64,000 bases of DNA, taken from the NCBI GenBank assembly GCA_038042195.1, contig JBBTET010000007.1:50462-114461 (forward strand), in the 5' to 3' direction. This DNA is from JACRIM01 sp038042195 (lineage in GTDB: Bacteria > Planctomycetota > Phycisphaerae > UBA1845 > UTPLA1). A program made the translations under genes and the position numbers. Numbering within the stretch: the stretch's first letter is position 1; the number at the start of each line of letters is the position of its first letter. Shown in pieces: positions 1 through 7,481 of this stretch. The notes beneath the pieces are model-generated. The model did not search any database. It was not told where the DNA came from and was given only the letters and a program-made list of their open reading frames with translations.

Positions 1-91
1 CGAACGCGTCGAGATAGAATCGAGGGTCCAGGAAGCGCAACGGGCTGGGCCGTGCGGCTCCCGTCGTGGACGAGGTGTTTTCAGCGATCAT
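1..91 (-). CDS. N-terminus of an unidentified protein, cut by the left edge
   Basis: Only the first 30 codons are visible, reading leftwards from an ATG at 89-91. A good ribosome binding site (AGGGA, about 98-102 on the plus strand, six bases before the ATG) supports a real start. The peptide begins MIAENTSSTTGAARPS and continues without a stop to the edge. It has no hydrophobic signal segment and is too short to assign to a family. Confidence 0.5.
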   Translation of the reverse strand, partial: MIAENTSSTTGAARPSPLRFLDPRFYLDAF

Positions 92-894
92 GCTTCTTCC
101 CTTTGATCGGGCATCCCGGTAGGTAGAGTACGCCCGTCCCCGTCCGTGGGTTCTATCTCTGCGTATCCGTACGGCAAACACTGTTGGCGAATCAGTTTAT
201 GATAACTTCGAGTCCGCCATTTGGCAAGGAAACGGGCCTTTGGCGACTTAGTGGAATCTCACTCGGACTATCGGTTTCGGGCCATGGCGGGCTTAGGATC
301 GAGATGGATATCGGGGTACGGCGTTTCTCCGATAATCGTCGGGCGGATTGGGGTGGTGATTCTTCTAGTCGTCATTGGGGACTGTGGGAAGCGAATCCGC
401 AGACTGCACGGATTGGGTTGGCGATGTTGAATCGTCGAAGATCGGCGCGGCAAAAAAAGAGGGGCCGCAAAAGAGTGCAAATGCCCGCAAATGCCCGCAA
501 AATCGTTTGGGATTCGGGGAAGTGAAACCGCAGATTTCGCAGATTCGCGCAGATTGAGAAATAAACGTCGAAACGTCGAAAAGTCGAAATGCGGAGTGGG
601 CCGAGCGGCGAAGGGACCGATGGAGGAAGGTGATCGCTGGGCGATGTTGTGTCATGGTTCGTTCCTCGTTGGCGCTTCGGGTAGGTGCATATCCGCGTCG
701 AGATTTCTCCCACACGACTACTAATCTTGCTCAGCGCTTCAGCGTGGTTGTGAATTGTGATAGGTTGTTGTTAGGTCTGGAGTTGTAACCGCAGATTGCA
801 CGGGTTTCGCGGATTTGACTGTGGGGCGATTCGTGATTGGTCGAATTCGGCGGCTTGAGTAGAACCCGCCCCATGCCCTGAGTTCAATACGAGG
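92..894. repeat. Non-coding stretch with short interspersed and tandem repeats
   Basis: I see no convincing gene here. Several small open frames exist on both strands, but their peptides are arginine/serine-rich or are simple translations of the repeats. Three related motifs of the form CCGCAGATTGCACGGATT or CCGCAGATTTCGCAGATT lie near 397-414, 528-555 and 788-816. Two short tandem runs also occur: a ten-base unit (AAATGCCCGC) repeated near 478-505, and GTCGAAA-type units near 566-590. Such degenerate motifs are common between genes in planctomycete genomes (general knowledge). Confidence 0.5.
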
Positions 895-1104
895 TTAATT
901 CAGCACGAACTCTATCGGAGACGGTGATTTGACCGAGCTGACACGGAGGATGGAGAAGCCAATGACGTTTCCCTGATCGTCGAGTTTTTCCATGAGACGG
1001 TCGTCCGCCGTCTCGCGAAAGTAGCCGGACTTCGACGGGTCGAACAAGACCTCGAGAAAATCGCCTTCCTGGTCGAGCCAGATGGTTACGGATTTGGGGG
1101 CCAT
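895..1104 (-). CDS. DUF2283 family small protein
   Basis: The 69-residue product fits the DUF2283 family: short proteins with an early segment like SVTIWLDQEGDFLEVLFD, a central tyrosine and aspartates (ETADDRLMEKLDDQGNVIGF), and an end of the type SPIEFVL. The function of the family is not established. It often sits beside small toxin-like or DUF4258-type genes. The ATG has a clear GGGAG ribosome binding site. It overlaps the 3' end of the upstream gene by 19 bases, so the two are probably co-transcribed and translationally coupled. A role as partner or antidote of the neighbour is inference only. Confidence 0.75.
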   Translation of the reverse strand: MAPKSVTIWLDQEGDFLEVLFDPSKSGYFRETADDRLMEKLDDQGNVIGFSILRVSSVKSPSPIEFVLN

Positions 1105-1400
1105 AGAATCACTCCCTGTTTGGGCTTATCGGTCAGATAGGCGGTGACCACAAATGCGTCGAGTGCGTTACTTTTGACCACCACACAGAGCCATTTGTCG
1201 CCGACCCGAGTGCCCAGGTAATAGCGGTAAAGGAGCTCAGCCTGCGGGTCGCTGATAGATTCTATCACGGTTTGGGGCTTTGACAACGTTTCGGCGATTG
1301 CGGAATCGAGTCCGATCATCTCGGGATGCTCATGGATATGGCGCAATCGTTCGTCCGTGAGGCGGACCTGACGGCCTTGATAGTCGGTCAGGATTTGCAC
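1086..1400 (-). CDS. Small RelE/barnase-like putative nuclease (PBECR-type)
   Basis: This 104-residue protein begins at a GTG preceded by GGAGG eight bases away. It has the layout of the phage-type barnase/EndoU/colicin/RelE-like superfamily: an N-terminal helix (TDERLRHIHEHPEM), a central segment ending in paired tyrosines (ELLYRYYLG), a strand with KWLCVVVK, and a C-terminal strand FVVTAYLTD followed by K and LW. Members are suspected RNA-cleaving toxins or their relatives. It is the first gene of a two-gene unit with the DUF2283 protein, whose start lies inside its last codons. Family placement rests on pattern alone, and toxicity is untested. Alternatively it is a DUF4258-like protein. 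Confidence 0.5.
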   Translation of the reverse strand: MQILTDYQGRQVRLTDERLRHIHEHPEMIGLDSAIAETLSKPQTVIESISDPQAELLYRYYLGTRVGDKWLCVVVKSNALDAFVVTAYLTDKPKQGVILWPPNP

Positions 1401-1477
1401 GAGTCGATCCTCCAGATCATTGCGTGGCCTCCTCGACGATTCGGATTCTATCGAAACTTGCGAGCATCAAGGATTGC

Positions 1478-4400
1478 TTAGGTGGAGCCATTTTTGTATT
1501 CACGGTGTGATGCAGTCTTCGGTGATAAGGAGGGCGGGCCGCCGTAGGACTTTGGCAAGCTGTTGACGATCTTGACGGTTTCGACGCTGACTCGGATGAC
1601 TTGGCCTACGAGGCGGACGATGTATTCGGGGTCGTCTTCGCGGTTGGGGTCGCTGGTGATGCCGCTCTTTTTGTCGGTGTAGATTTGGTATTGGTCGATG
1701 ACCCAGTCGAGGGCGGAGCGGTTGCCGAGGCGGTAGTCGAAGACTTCCTTGGGGATGCCATCAAGGACGAGGGAGTCGTTGACGATCAGGGATTTCTTAT
1801 CCTTGGCGAGTTTCATTTTTTCGACGCGGTAGGCGAGGGGGACGCCGGGGGTTTCGATCCATTTGAGGGGCCATTCCTTCACGGATTCATAGTCGACGTG
1901 GAGTTTGGCGAGGGTTTTACCGGCGTCACGAAAGGCGTGGAAATCGTCCCGCGAAGAGGCAAGCGGGATTCGGGGGAGTTCGCGCTTGAGGCAGTCGGCG
2001 AACTTTTCGCGGTAGCCCTTGTGGTGGAGGAGGCCGTAGACGTAGTGGAAGATATCCCACTTGGCGATCTTCTTGTCGTTGTAGTGGTCGCAGAAGAGTT
2101 GTAGCGCCCAGTCGGTGATGTTTTCGCGGCGGTTGGAGCCGTCTTCATTGTAAATGTAAAATGGAAAGCATTGGTGACCGTCAAGTGTGGCACACAGATG
2201 TAGGTCGGCGATGCCCTTGACTACAAGAGAACTGAATGATTCGGATCGATGTGCTATGTCACTTATACAAATCGTTCGGTTTCCGTCTGCCGATTTCTTC
2301 GGCGGCTCGATCGCTGGAAAACCATAGACCTCCGCGTTTAATAGGCGGTCGAAATAGACCCATGTCGTCGTAAAGGGTCTATATGTTGCGGATCTAACAG
2401 CGTCCATCGAAAACGCTGCGTAGCGACCCCTCTTAAGATCATTTTTTAGGTCGCGGTCCCAAGTGATCAAGTCATACTTGACAAAGTCATCCAGGTTCTC
2501 AGTTTGTGGACTCCGTTTCCAACGATCTACTTCAGCGTTGTAAGCTTCGATAAACCACTTAATTCTTTCGATTAGCGTACTTTGTGAGAAGTCGTAAACG
2601 ACTGAATCGCGATGCGTTGCGATACCAAGAGAGTAATCTTTGAATACTGTCTTTGTATTATGAAACGAATCGGCTCGCTCGCTTTTTCCCGCCACTGATA
2701 CAAGTAAGTCAAACTGCTTGGCGTGAGCCGGGACCATCCAAGAGTTCCGATTATCGGGTCGAAGCGTTTGCCATTTTACGTTTGTGATGGACGAGTGAGA
2801 TGCAAGCCAAGATAGTTTTCGGTGTCTGGTTAGCAATTTGTCCGTTGCCGCGTATCGAAGATCGCATTGTTTTAGTGAAGAGCGTCGAACAGCAATTGTG
2901 ATTCCAACTCCGACTTGTATTCCAAACACATTAAATTGTGTACCAGAGAGCGTCGGATTAAGTCGGACATCGCCTTCAAGGTCTATGTGAAAGATTTGTT
3001 GAAAGTCACGGGCAAAGTGCATCCGCATCCCGTCGAAAGCCGTGTTCTCGACAAAAGAGTTGTTTGACACAAAACAGATGATCCCGTCTCGATTTTTTAA
3101 CCGATCACGAGCCCATCGAAAAAACTTTACATACGGGTCGTTGAGCTTGCTAACGCTTGTCGCCGCTGAGTCCTTTCCATAGGTAGCGCGTATTCGCTCG
3201 TCAATTGTCACGTATTTCCGATTCTTGTTTCGATCATTCTCGGCGAGTTGACCGACGTTGTACGGCGGGTTGCCGAGGATCACTGTGATAGGGGCTTTTT
3301 TCTGTCGTTCCACACGCTGGGTATTAGCTTCAGTCATAAAACCGAAGTGGCGCTGCTCTGATTCGGCAAGGTCGAGCGAATCCACGAAGCAAAGGCCCTC
3401 GAATGGCTCGTACGATCCGGTCTTGTCGAAATAGGCGTGCTCGATATTCAGGGCTGCGATGTAGTAGGGCAAGAGCATGACTTCGTTGGCAAAGAGCTGC
3501 TCCTTGTACACGCGGGACAGGGCGCGTTTGGGGATGCGATTGATTAGGTTGACGATGAAGTTGCCTGTTCCCGTGCAGGGATCGAGGATTTGGACGTCCT
3601 TGTCGCCGAGCGTCTTGCCGAACTCTTTTTGCAGGACTTCCTCGACGCTGGCGCACATGAAGTCGACGATTTCCTGCGGGGTATAGACGATGCCGTGGGT
3701 GTCGGCCACTTTGACTGAATAGCCCTGAAAGAATCGTTCGTAGATCACGTTCAGGAAGTGCTGCTTTTCAGAGAAGCCGGTGATGGTTTTGGCGGCGGCC
3801 TCGATGGCGAGGTAGAAGCGGTCGAGCTGCTTCAGGTAGTCGTGACGGTTGAAGGACTTGCTGACGAGGGCGTCGATCACCTTCTCGACTTCGGCCGCGA
3901 TAACGTTGCGGCGGGTGAAGTCCTGATTGTCGAAGATGGTGCGGATCAGCCGCTCGGTGAGGAGGTGCTGGACGAGCATTTCGTCGACGGCCTCGCGGCG
4001 GAGGTTGGGGTTGAGCGAGCTTTTGCACAACTCGAAGAAGCCCTCGAAGGCGGCTTTGAAGGGGGCGTTGGATTTGTGCGATTCGGCGATGAGATCGACC
4101 AGTCCCTTGGCGAGGTCGGGGACGCGCTGCTTGAACTCTCCGACGGCCTTTTCGAAGTTGTCGTGGGCCGGTTCGGTGTGTGAGAAGAAGGCGTTTAGGA
4201 GGTCGCAGAGGGGCTGGGGTTTGGTGAGGTCGTAGGTGCCTTCGTGTTTGCCGTTCTGATACAGCCGGGCCTCGCGGGTGTCCTCGAAGATGATGTTGGT
4301 GAGGGGGTAGCCTTTGGCAATTTTCTTTTTGATTTCGGCGGAGAGGTCGTCGGCGGTGTCTTTGGCTTCCCAGTGGCCGCGATCGATGTAGAAGTCGTCG

Positions 4401-4672
4401 CGGAAGGTTCCGTCGGGTCGGGTGCGGGTGGCGGAGAGGGGAAGGGATTCCACCGGGGCGTGCGTGCGAGAAGGGATTCTCGAACGAGGCGTGTCGGTGA
4501 GTTCGGGGATAAGGGTCCAGCCGGTTTTGCGGCCGCAGTGGTCGAGGAGGTTTTGGAATGCGGAGCGGAGGGCGGTTTCGTGTTTGACCTTTTGCCGGGC
4601 ATACGCGGCGAGGGCGGCGTAGTAATCCTTGATGGGTTTGGCGGCGGGTTTGATCTCCAACTTTCCGGCCAT
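1478..4672 (-). CDS. Single-chain restriction-modification enzyme (nuclease plus N6-adenine methyltransferase, ISP-like)
   Basis: The product is 1,064 residues from the preferred ATG at 4672. An in-frame ATG at 4735 would add 21 residues; neither has a strong ribosome binding site. Early in the chain FYIDRGHWEAKD resembles a PD-(D/E)XK nuclease core. The methyltransferase follows, with the AdoMet-binding motif DPCTGTGNF (about residues 364-372) and catalytic NPPY (about 468-471). The long C-terminal part looks like the target recognition region of type ISP enzymes. Classical ISP enzymes are about 1,570 residues and carry a helicase between nuclease and methyltransferase. I see no helicase motifs, so this is closer to a type IIG arrangement. 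It has no separate specificity or restriction subunit next to it. Confidence 0.85.
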   Translation of the reverse strand: MAGKLEIKPAAKPIKDYYAALAAYARQKVKHETALRSAFQNLLDHCGRKTGWTLIPELTDTPRSRIPSRTHAPVESLPLSATRTRPDGTFRDDFYIDRGHWEAKDTADDLSAEIKKKIAKGYPLTNIIFEDTREARLYQNGKHEGTYDLTKPQPLCDLLNAFFSHTEPAHDNFEKAVGEFKQRVPDLAKGLVDLIAESHKSNAPFKAAFEGFFELCKSSLNPNLRREAVDEMLVQHLLTERLIRTIFDNQDFTRRNVIAAEVEKVIDALVSKSFNRHDYLKQLDRFYLAIEAAAKTITGFSEKQHFLNVIYERFFQGYSVKVADTHGIVYTPQEIVDFMCASVEEVLQKEFGKTLGDKDVQILDPCTGTGNFIVNLINRIPKRALSRVYKEQLFANEVMLLPYYIAALNIEHAYFDKTGSYEPFEGLCFVDSLDLAESEQRHFGFMTEANTQRVERQKKAPITVILGNPPYNVGQLAENDRNKNRKYVTIDERIRATYGKDSAATSVSKLNDPYVKFFRWARDRLKNRDGIICFVSNNSFVENTAFDGMRMHFARDFQQIFHIDLEGDVRLNPTLSGTQFNVFGIQVGVGITIAVRRSSLKQCDLRYAATDKLLTRHRKLSWLASHSSITNVKWQTLRPDNRNSWMVPAHAKQFDLLVSVAGKSERADSFHNTKTVFKDYSLGIATHRDSVVYDFSQSTLIERIKWFIEAYNAEVDRWKRSPQTENLDDFVKYDLITWDRDLKNDLKRGRYAAFSMDAVRSATYRPFTTTWVYFDRLLNAEVYGFPAIEPPKKSADGNRTICISDIAHRSESFSSLVVKGIADLHLCATLDGHQCFPFYIYNEDGSNRRENITDWALQLFCDHYNDKKIAKWDIFHYVYGLLHHKGYREKFADCLKRELPRIPLASSRDDFHAFRDAGKTLAKLHVDYESVKEWPLKWIETPGVPLAYRVEKMKLAKDKKSLIVNDSLVLDGIPKEVFDYRLGNRSALDWVIDQYQIYTDKKSGITSDPNREDDPEYIVRLVGQVIRVSVETVKIVNSLPKSYGGPPSLSPKTASHREYKNGST

Positions 4673-4828
4673 ATGGGTTGGAAGGCTAAAGAGTGTGGGG
4701 AGGGTGGTCAAATGGAGAGCGCGCTTGCATGGCATGCAAGAGGTCGGGGGATGTCGAGAGAGGTGGTGAGGTTCTTTGTGTCACCCGCCAAACGGCAAGC
4801 CGTGGGCAGGGGGCGTTTCATTTAGGGT

Positions 4829-4881
4829 GCGTCCTGAAACCCCACCGGTTGGAAACCGGTGCCACAGGGGTTTCAGGACGC
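4829..4881. repeat. Nested perfect inverted repeat just after the radical SAM gene
   Basis: The outer arms GCGTCCTGAAACCCC (4829-4843) and GGGGTTTCAGGACGC (4867-4881) are perfect complements over 15 bases. Inside them ACCGGTT (4844-4850) pairs with AACCGGT (4854-4860) around a three-base loop. The element starts eight bases past the stop of the minus-strand radical SAM gene and could act as a transcription terminator, although no T-run follows on that strand. The core ACCGGTTGGAAACCGGTG resembles dispersed palindromes of planctomycete genomes. Confidence 0.7.
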
Positions 4882-4889
4882 GCTCTTAA

Positions 4890-6362
4890 TCAAATCGTGC
4901 CGGCCACCTGGCGGAAGTGGTAGCCGGTGATGGCCATGGCCATGGCTTCGCTGAAGGCGCGGGGGTGGGAGACGAGGGCGCGGGTGGTGAACTTCCAGAA
5001 CTCCATGCGGCCGCGGGTGCGGATGCCGAGGGTCCAGAGGGATTGGAAGAAGGCGCGCAGGTCGGATTGGGTGAGGCGAACCTTCGGCCCGGATGGGCGG
5101 TAGTCGCGCAGGAAGGTCAGCACGCGCTGGTAATACTCGCGCGGCGTGTAGATGCGCTTGACCAGATCGCGATAGCCTTCGATGAGCGTTTCACGGTCGA
5201 GCTTGGGGATGAAGTTCAGCACGGCGTCGAGGTTGTTACCGGTGCTGTGGGCGAGGAGGCGGCCTTCTTCGCGCAGGCGGTGGAAGAGGCGCGTTTCGGG
5301 GAGGGCGGTGAGCAGGCCGACCATGGCGGTGACGATGCCGGTCTCTTCGATGAAGCGGCGCTGGCGCTCGAAGATGCTGGGGCCGTCGCTGTCGAAGCCG
5401 ACGATGAAGCCGCCCATGACTTCGATGCCGGCCTTGTGAATCAGGCGCACCGACGCGGCCATGTCGCGCGAGGAGTTCTGCACCTTGGCGCATTCAGTGA
5501 GGCTCTCGTGCGAGGGGCTTTCTATACCGACGAAGACCTTCTTGAAGCCGGCCTGCACCATGAGGTCGAGCAGCTCGGCATCGTCGGCGAGATTCAGCGA
5601 GGCCTCGGTGGTGAATGGCAGCGACACCTTGCGATTGCGCCGCCAGGAGACCAGCTCGCGCAGGAAGGCCTTCACCTTTACCTTGTTGCCGATGAAATTG
5701 TCATCCACGATGAAGACCGACTCATCCCATCCGGTGGCGAGGAGGGCTTCGAGTTCGCCGATCATTTGCTGCGGCGTCTTCACACGGGGGATGCGGCCGT
5801 TCATGACGATGATGTCGCAGAATTCGCAGTTGAAGGGGCAGCCTCGGGAGAATTGCAGCGGCATGGTGACATATTGGCTTTTTTGCAGGAGATCCCAGCG
5901 GGGGATCGGCGTATTGGTGACGTCGGGGCGGACGGCACTACGGTAGTGCGGCTTCACGTCGCCACGGACCATGTCGGCGGCGACGCCGGCCATGAGGTCT
6001 TCGGCTTCGCCGAGGACGAAGTGCTTGATCTCGGGGAATCGTTCGTGGCCGGTGGTGAAGAGGGGGCCGCCGGCGATGACGGGTTTATTTCGGGCGATGC
6101 ATCGGGCGACGATCTGTTTCGCCGAGTCGGCGTGGATGATCATTGCGGAGATGAAGACGTAATCGGCCCAGTCGAGGTCGGCGTCGCGCAGGGAGCGGAC
6201 GTTGAGGTCGACGAGTCGCTGGTTCCAGCTTTTCGGGAGCATGGCGGCGACGGTGAGGAGGCCGAGCGGTGGGTAGGCGGATTTCTTGGCGACGAAAGGG
6301 AGTACGTGGCTGAAGCTCCAGAAGGTGGGCGGGTCGGAAGGCCAGACGAGCAGGATGTTCAT
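4890..6362 (-). CDS. B12-binding-domain radical SAM protein with DUF4070-type C-terminus
   Basis: The 490-residue protein starts at an ATG with a GGAGA site eight bases upstream. Residues 1 to about 140 form a cobalamin-binding-like Rossmann domain (MNILLVWPSDPP at the start, PPLGLLTVAAMLP next). The radical SAM core follows, with the [4Fe-4S] cysteines in CPFNCEFC (residues 175, 179, 182). The C-terminal part has the DUF4070 layout. Relatives include the hopanoid C-2 methylase HpnP, but the wider family covers many unassigned methylases and C-C bond-forming enzymes, so I give no symbol. No hopanoid genes are visible nearby. The product probably acts in the cytoplasm or at the membrane face on a lipid or other hydrophobic substrate (inference). 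Confidence 0.85.
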   Translation of the reverse strand: MNILLVWPSDPPTFWSFSHVLPFVAKKSAYPPLGLLTVAAMLPKSWNQRLVDLNVRSLRDADLDWADYVFISAMIIHADSAKQIVARCIARNKPVIAGGPLFTTGHERFPEIKHFVLGEAEDLMAGVAADMVRGDVKPHYRSAVRPDVTNTPIPRWDLLQKSQYVTMPLQFSRGCPFNCEFCDIIVMNGRIPRVKTPQQMIGELEALLATGWDESVFIVDDNFIGNKVKVKAFLRELVSWRRNRKVSLPFTTEASLNLADDAELLDLMVQAGFKKVFVGIESPSHESLTECAKVQNSSRDMAASVRLIHKAGIEVMGGFIVGFDSDGPSIFERQRRFIEETGIVTAMVGLLTALPETRLFHRLREEGRLLAHSTGNNLDAVLNFIPKLDRETLIEGYRDLVKRIYTPREYYQRVLTFLRDYRPSGPKVRLTQSDLRAFFQSLWTLGIRTRGRMEFWKFTTRALVSHPRAFSEAMAMAITGYHFRQVAGTI

Positions 6363-6492
6363 GCGGACGATCTCCAGAGTGCAGCCATATTAGGACTGTG
6401 TAGTCTTTAGATTGTAGCAGTGGGTGGCGGGGATGCAAGCCATGGTGGCGTAACTGCACGTACCGAGCGGTTTTGGAGTGGTGCGTGTCGTT

Positions 6493-7446
6493 TCAATTCA
6501 CGTTTGGGGCTGCGTCGGCAGACGGTGATTCCGACTTGCGATGACTCCGATAGGACTCGCCGACCGGTTCGACGTGTATCAGGACGTCCATGACGCTGGG
6601 GTTCGCGCGACGTATGGCGTCCTTTACATCGTGAGCGATATCGTGGGCGGCACGGACCGTCAATTCGGGGTCCACTTCGAGATGCAAGTCAATCAAGAAA
6701 GTCATACCGCTCTTTCGACAGAAGACTTTCTCCACGCCGCGCACCCCAGGGACACTGCGGGCGGCTGTTTGCACATCTTTATCTAGAATTGTCTGTCGTA
6801 CGTCCATCAGCTCGGCGAGCGGAGCGCGAATCAGCAAGATGGCATTCACCATGATCACTCCAGAAGCAAAGAGTGCGGCCCAGTCGTCGGCCGGTTCGTA
6901 TCCTTTGCCGCCAATCAAAGCGATGGTGATTCCGATTGCCGCGGCAGTGGAGGTCAGGGCATCGCTTCGATGATGCCACGCATCGAGAAGGACCGCACCG
7001 CTCTTGATGTCTTTGGCAACGTGATGCACTTTTCGAAAAAGCGTCTCCTTGACAACGATCACCCCGATGAGCACCCAAAGCGTGAATGCCGCCGGCAAGT
7101 GGTGCGGTTTAAGAATCTCACGAATGGCCTGTATGGCGATTCCGATGCTCGCAGTGATGAGCATCAACGCCACGACGACGCCGGCCAGCGATTCTGCTTT
7201 TCCACGGCCGTAGGGGTGACGTTCATCGGCCGGCGCGGCGGCGATACGGAGGCCACTCCAGACGATCATGGAGGAGAGGATGTCCGCCGTGGATTCCACG
7301 GCATCGGCGATCAGTGCGTAGGAATTCCCAAGTACGCCAGCCAGAAGTTTGATCATGGCGAGAGCAACATTGGTCACGACGCCGAGCAGACTGATGTGCT
7401 GCCCCCGACGATGTGCATCTTGTGAAAGCGATTCAAAAGAGTTCAT
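6493..7446 (-). CDS. Cation diffusion facilitator family transporter
   Basis: The 317-residue protein, from the ATG at 7446, has the CDF layout: four to six membrane helices in residues 15-210 and a cytoplasmic ferredoxin-like domain at the C-terminus. Metal-site motifs are visible: ALIADAVESTADI in helix 2 and DAWHHRSDALTS in helix 5, where the HxxxD pair replaces the DxxxD of zinc-selective members. Such proteins export divalent metals (Zn, Fe, Mn, Co) by proton antiport. The frame is open for 149 further codons upstream, but that part is arginine/proline-rich and overlaps the neighbouring cytochrome gene, so I reject it. Adjacency to the cytochrome operon might point to iron handling (speculative). 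Confidence 0.85.
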   Translation of the reverse strand: MNSFESLSQDAHRRGQHISLLGVVTNVALAMIKLLAGVLGNSYALIADAVESTADILSSMIVWSGLRIAAAPADERHPYGRGKAESLAGVVVALMLITASIGIAIQAIREILKPHHLPAAFTLWVLIGVIVVKETLFRKVHHVAKDIKSGAVLLDAWHHRSDALTSTAAAIGITIALIGGKGYEPADDWAALFASGVIMVNAILLIRAPLAELMDVRQTILDKDVQTAARSVPGVRGVEKVFCRKSGMTFLIDLHLEVDPELTVRAAHDIAHDVKDAIRRANPSVMDVLIHVEPVGESYRSHRKSESPSADAAPNVN

Positions 7447-7481
7447 ATGATGGACTGTAAGCAGAAGGCGGCTGTGCCGCA

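Noticed and set aside
365..715. Overlapping small open frames in the left non-coding region
   Set aside because: Their peptides are translations of the short repeats (for example ICEICGF) and lack ribosome binding sites.
4917..6410. 497-codon open frame antisense to the radical SAM gene
   Set aside because: The minus-strand gene has the cysteine motif and a ribosome binding site; the plus frame is low-complexity.
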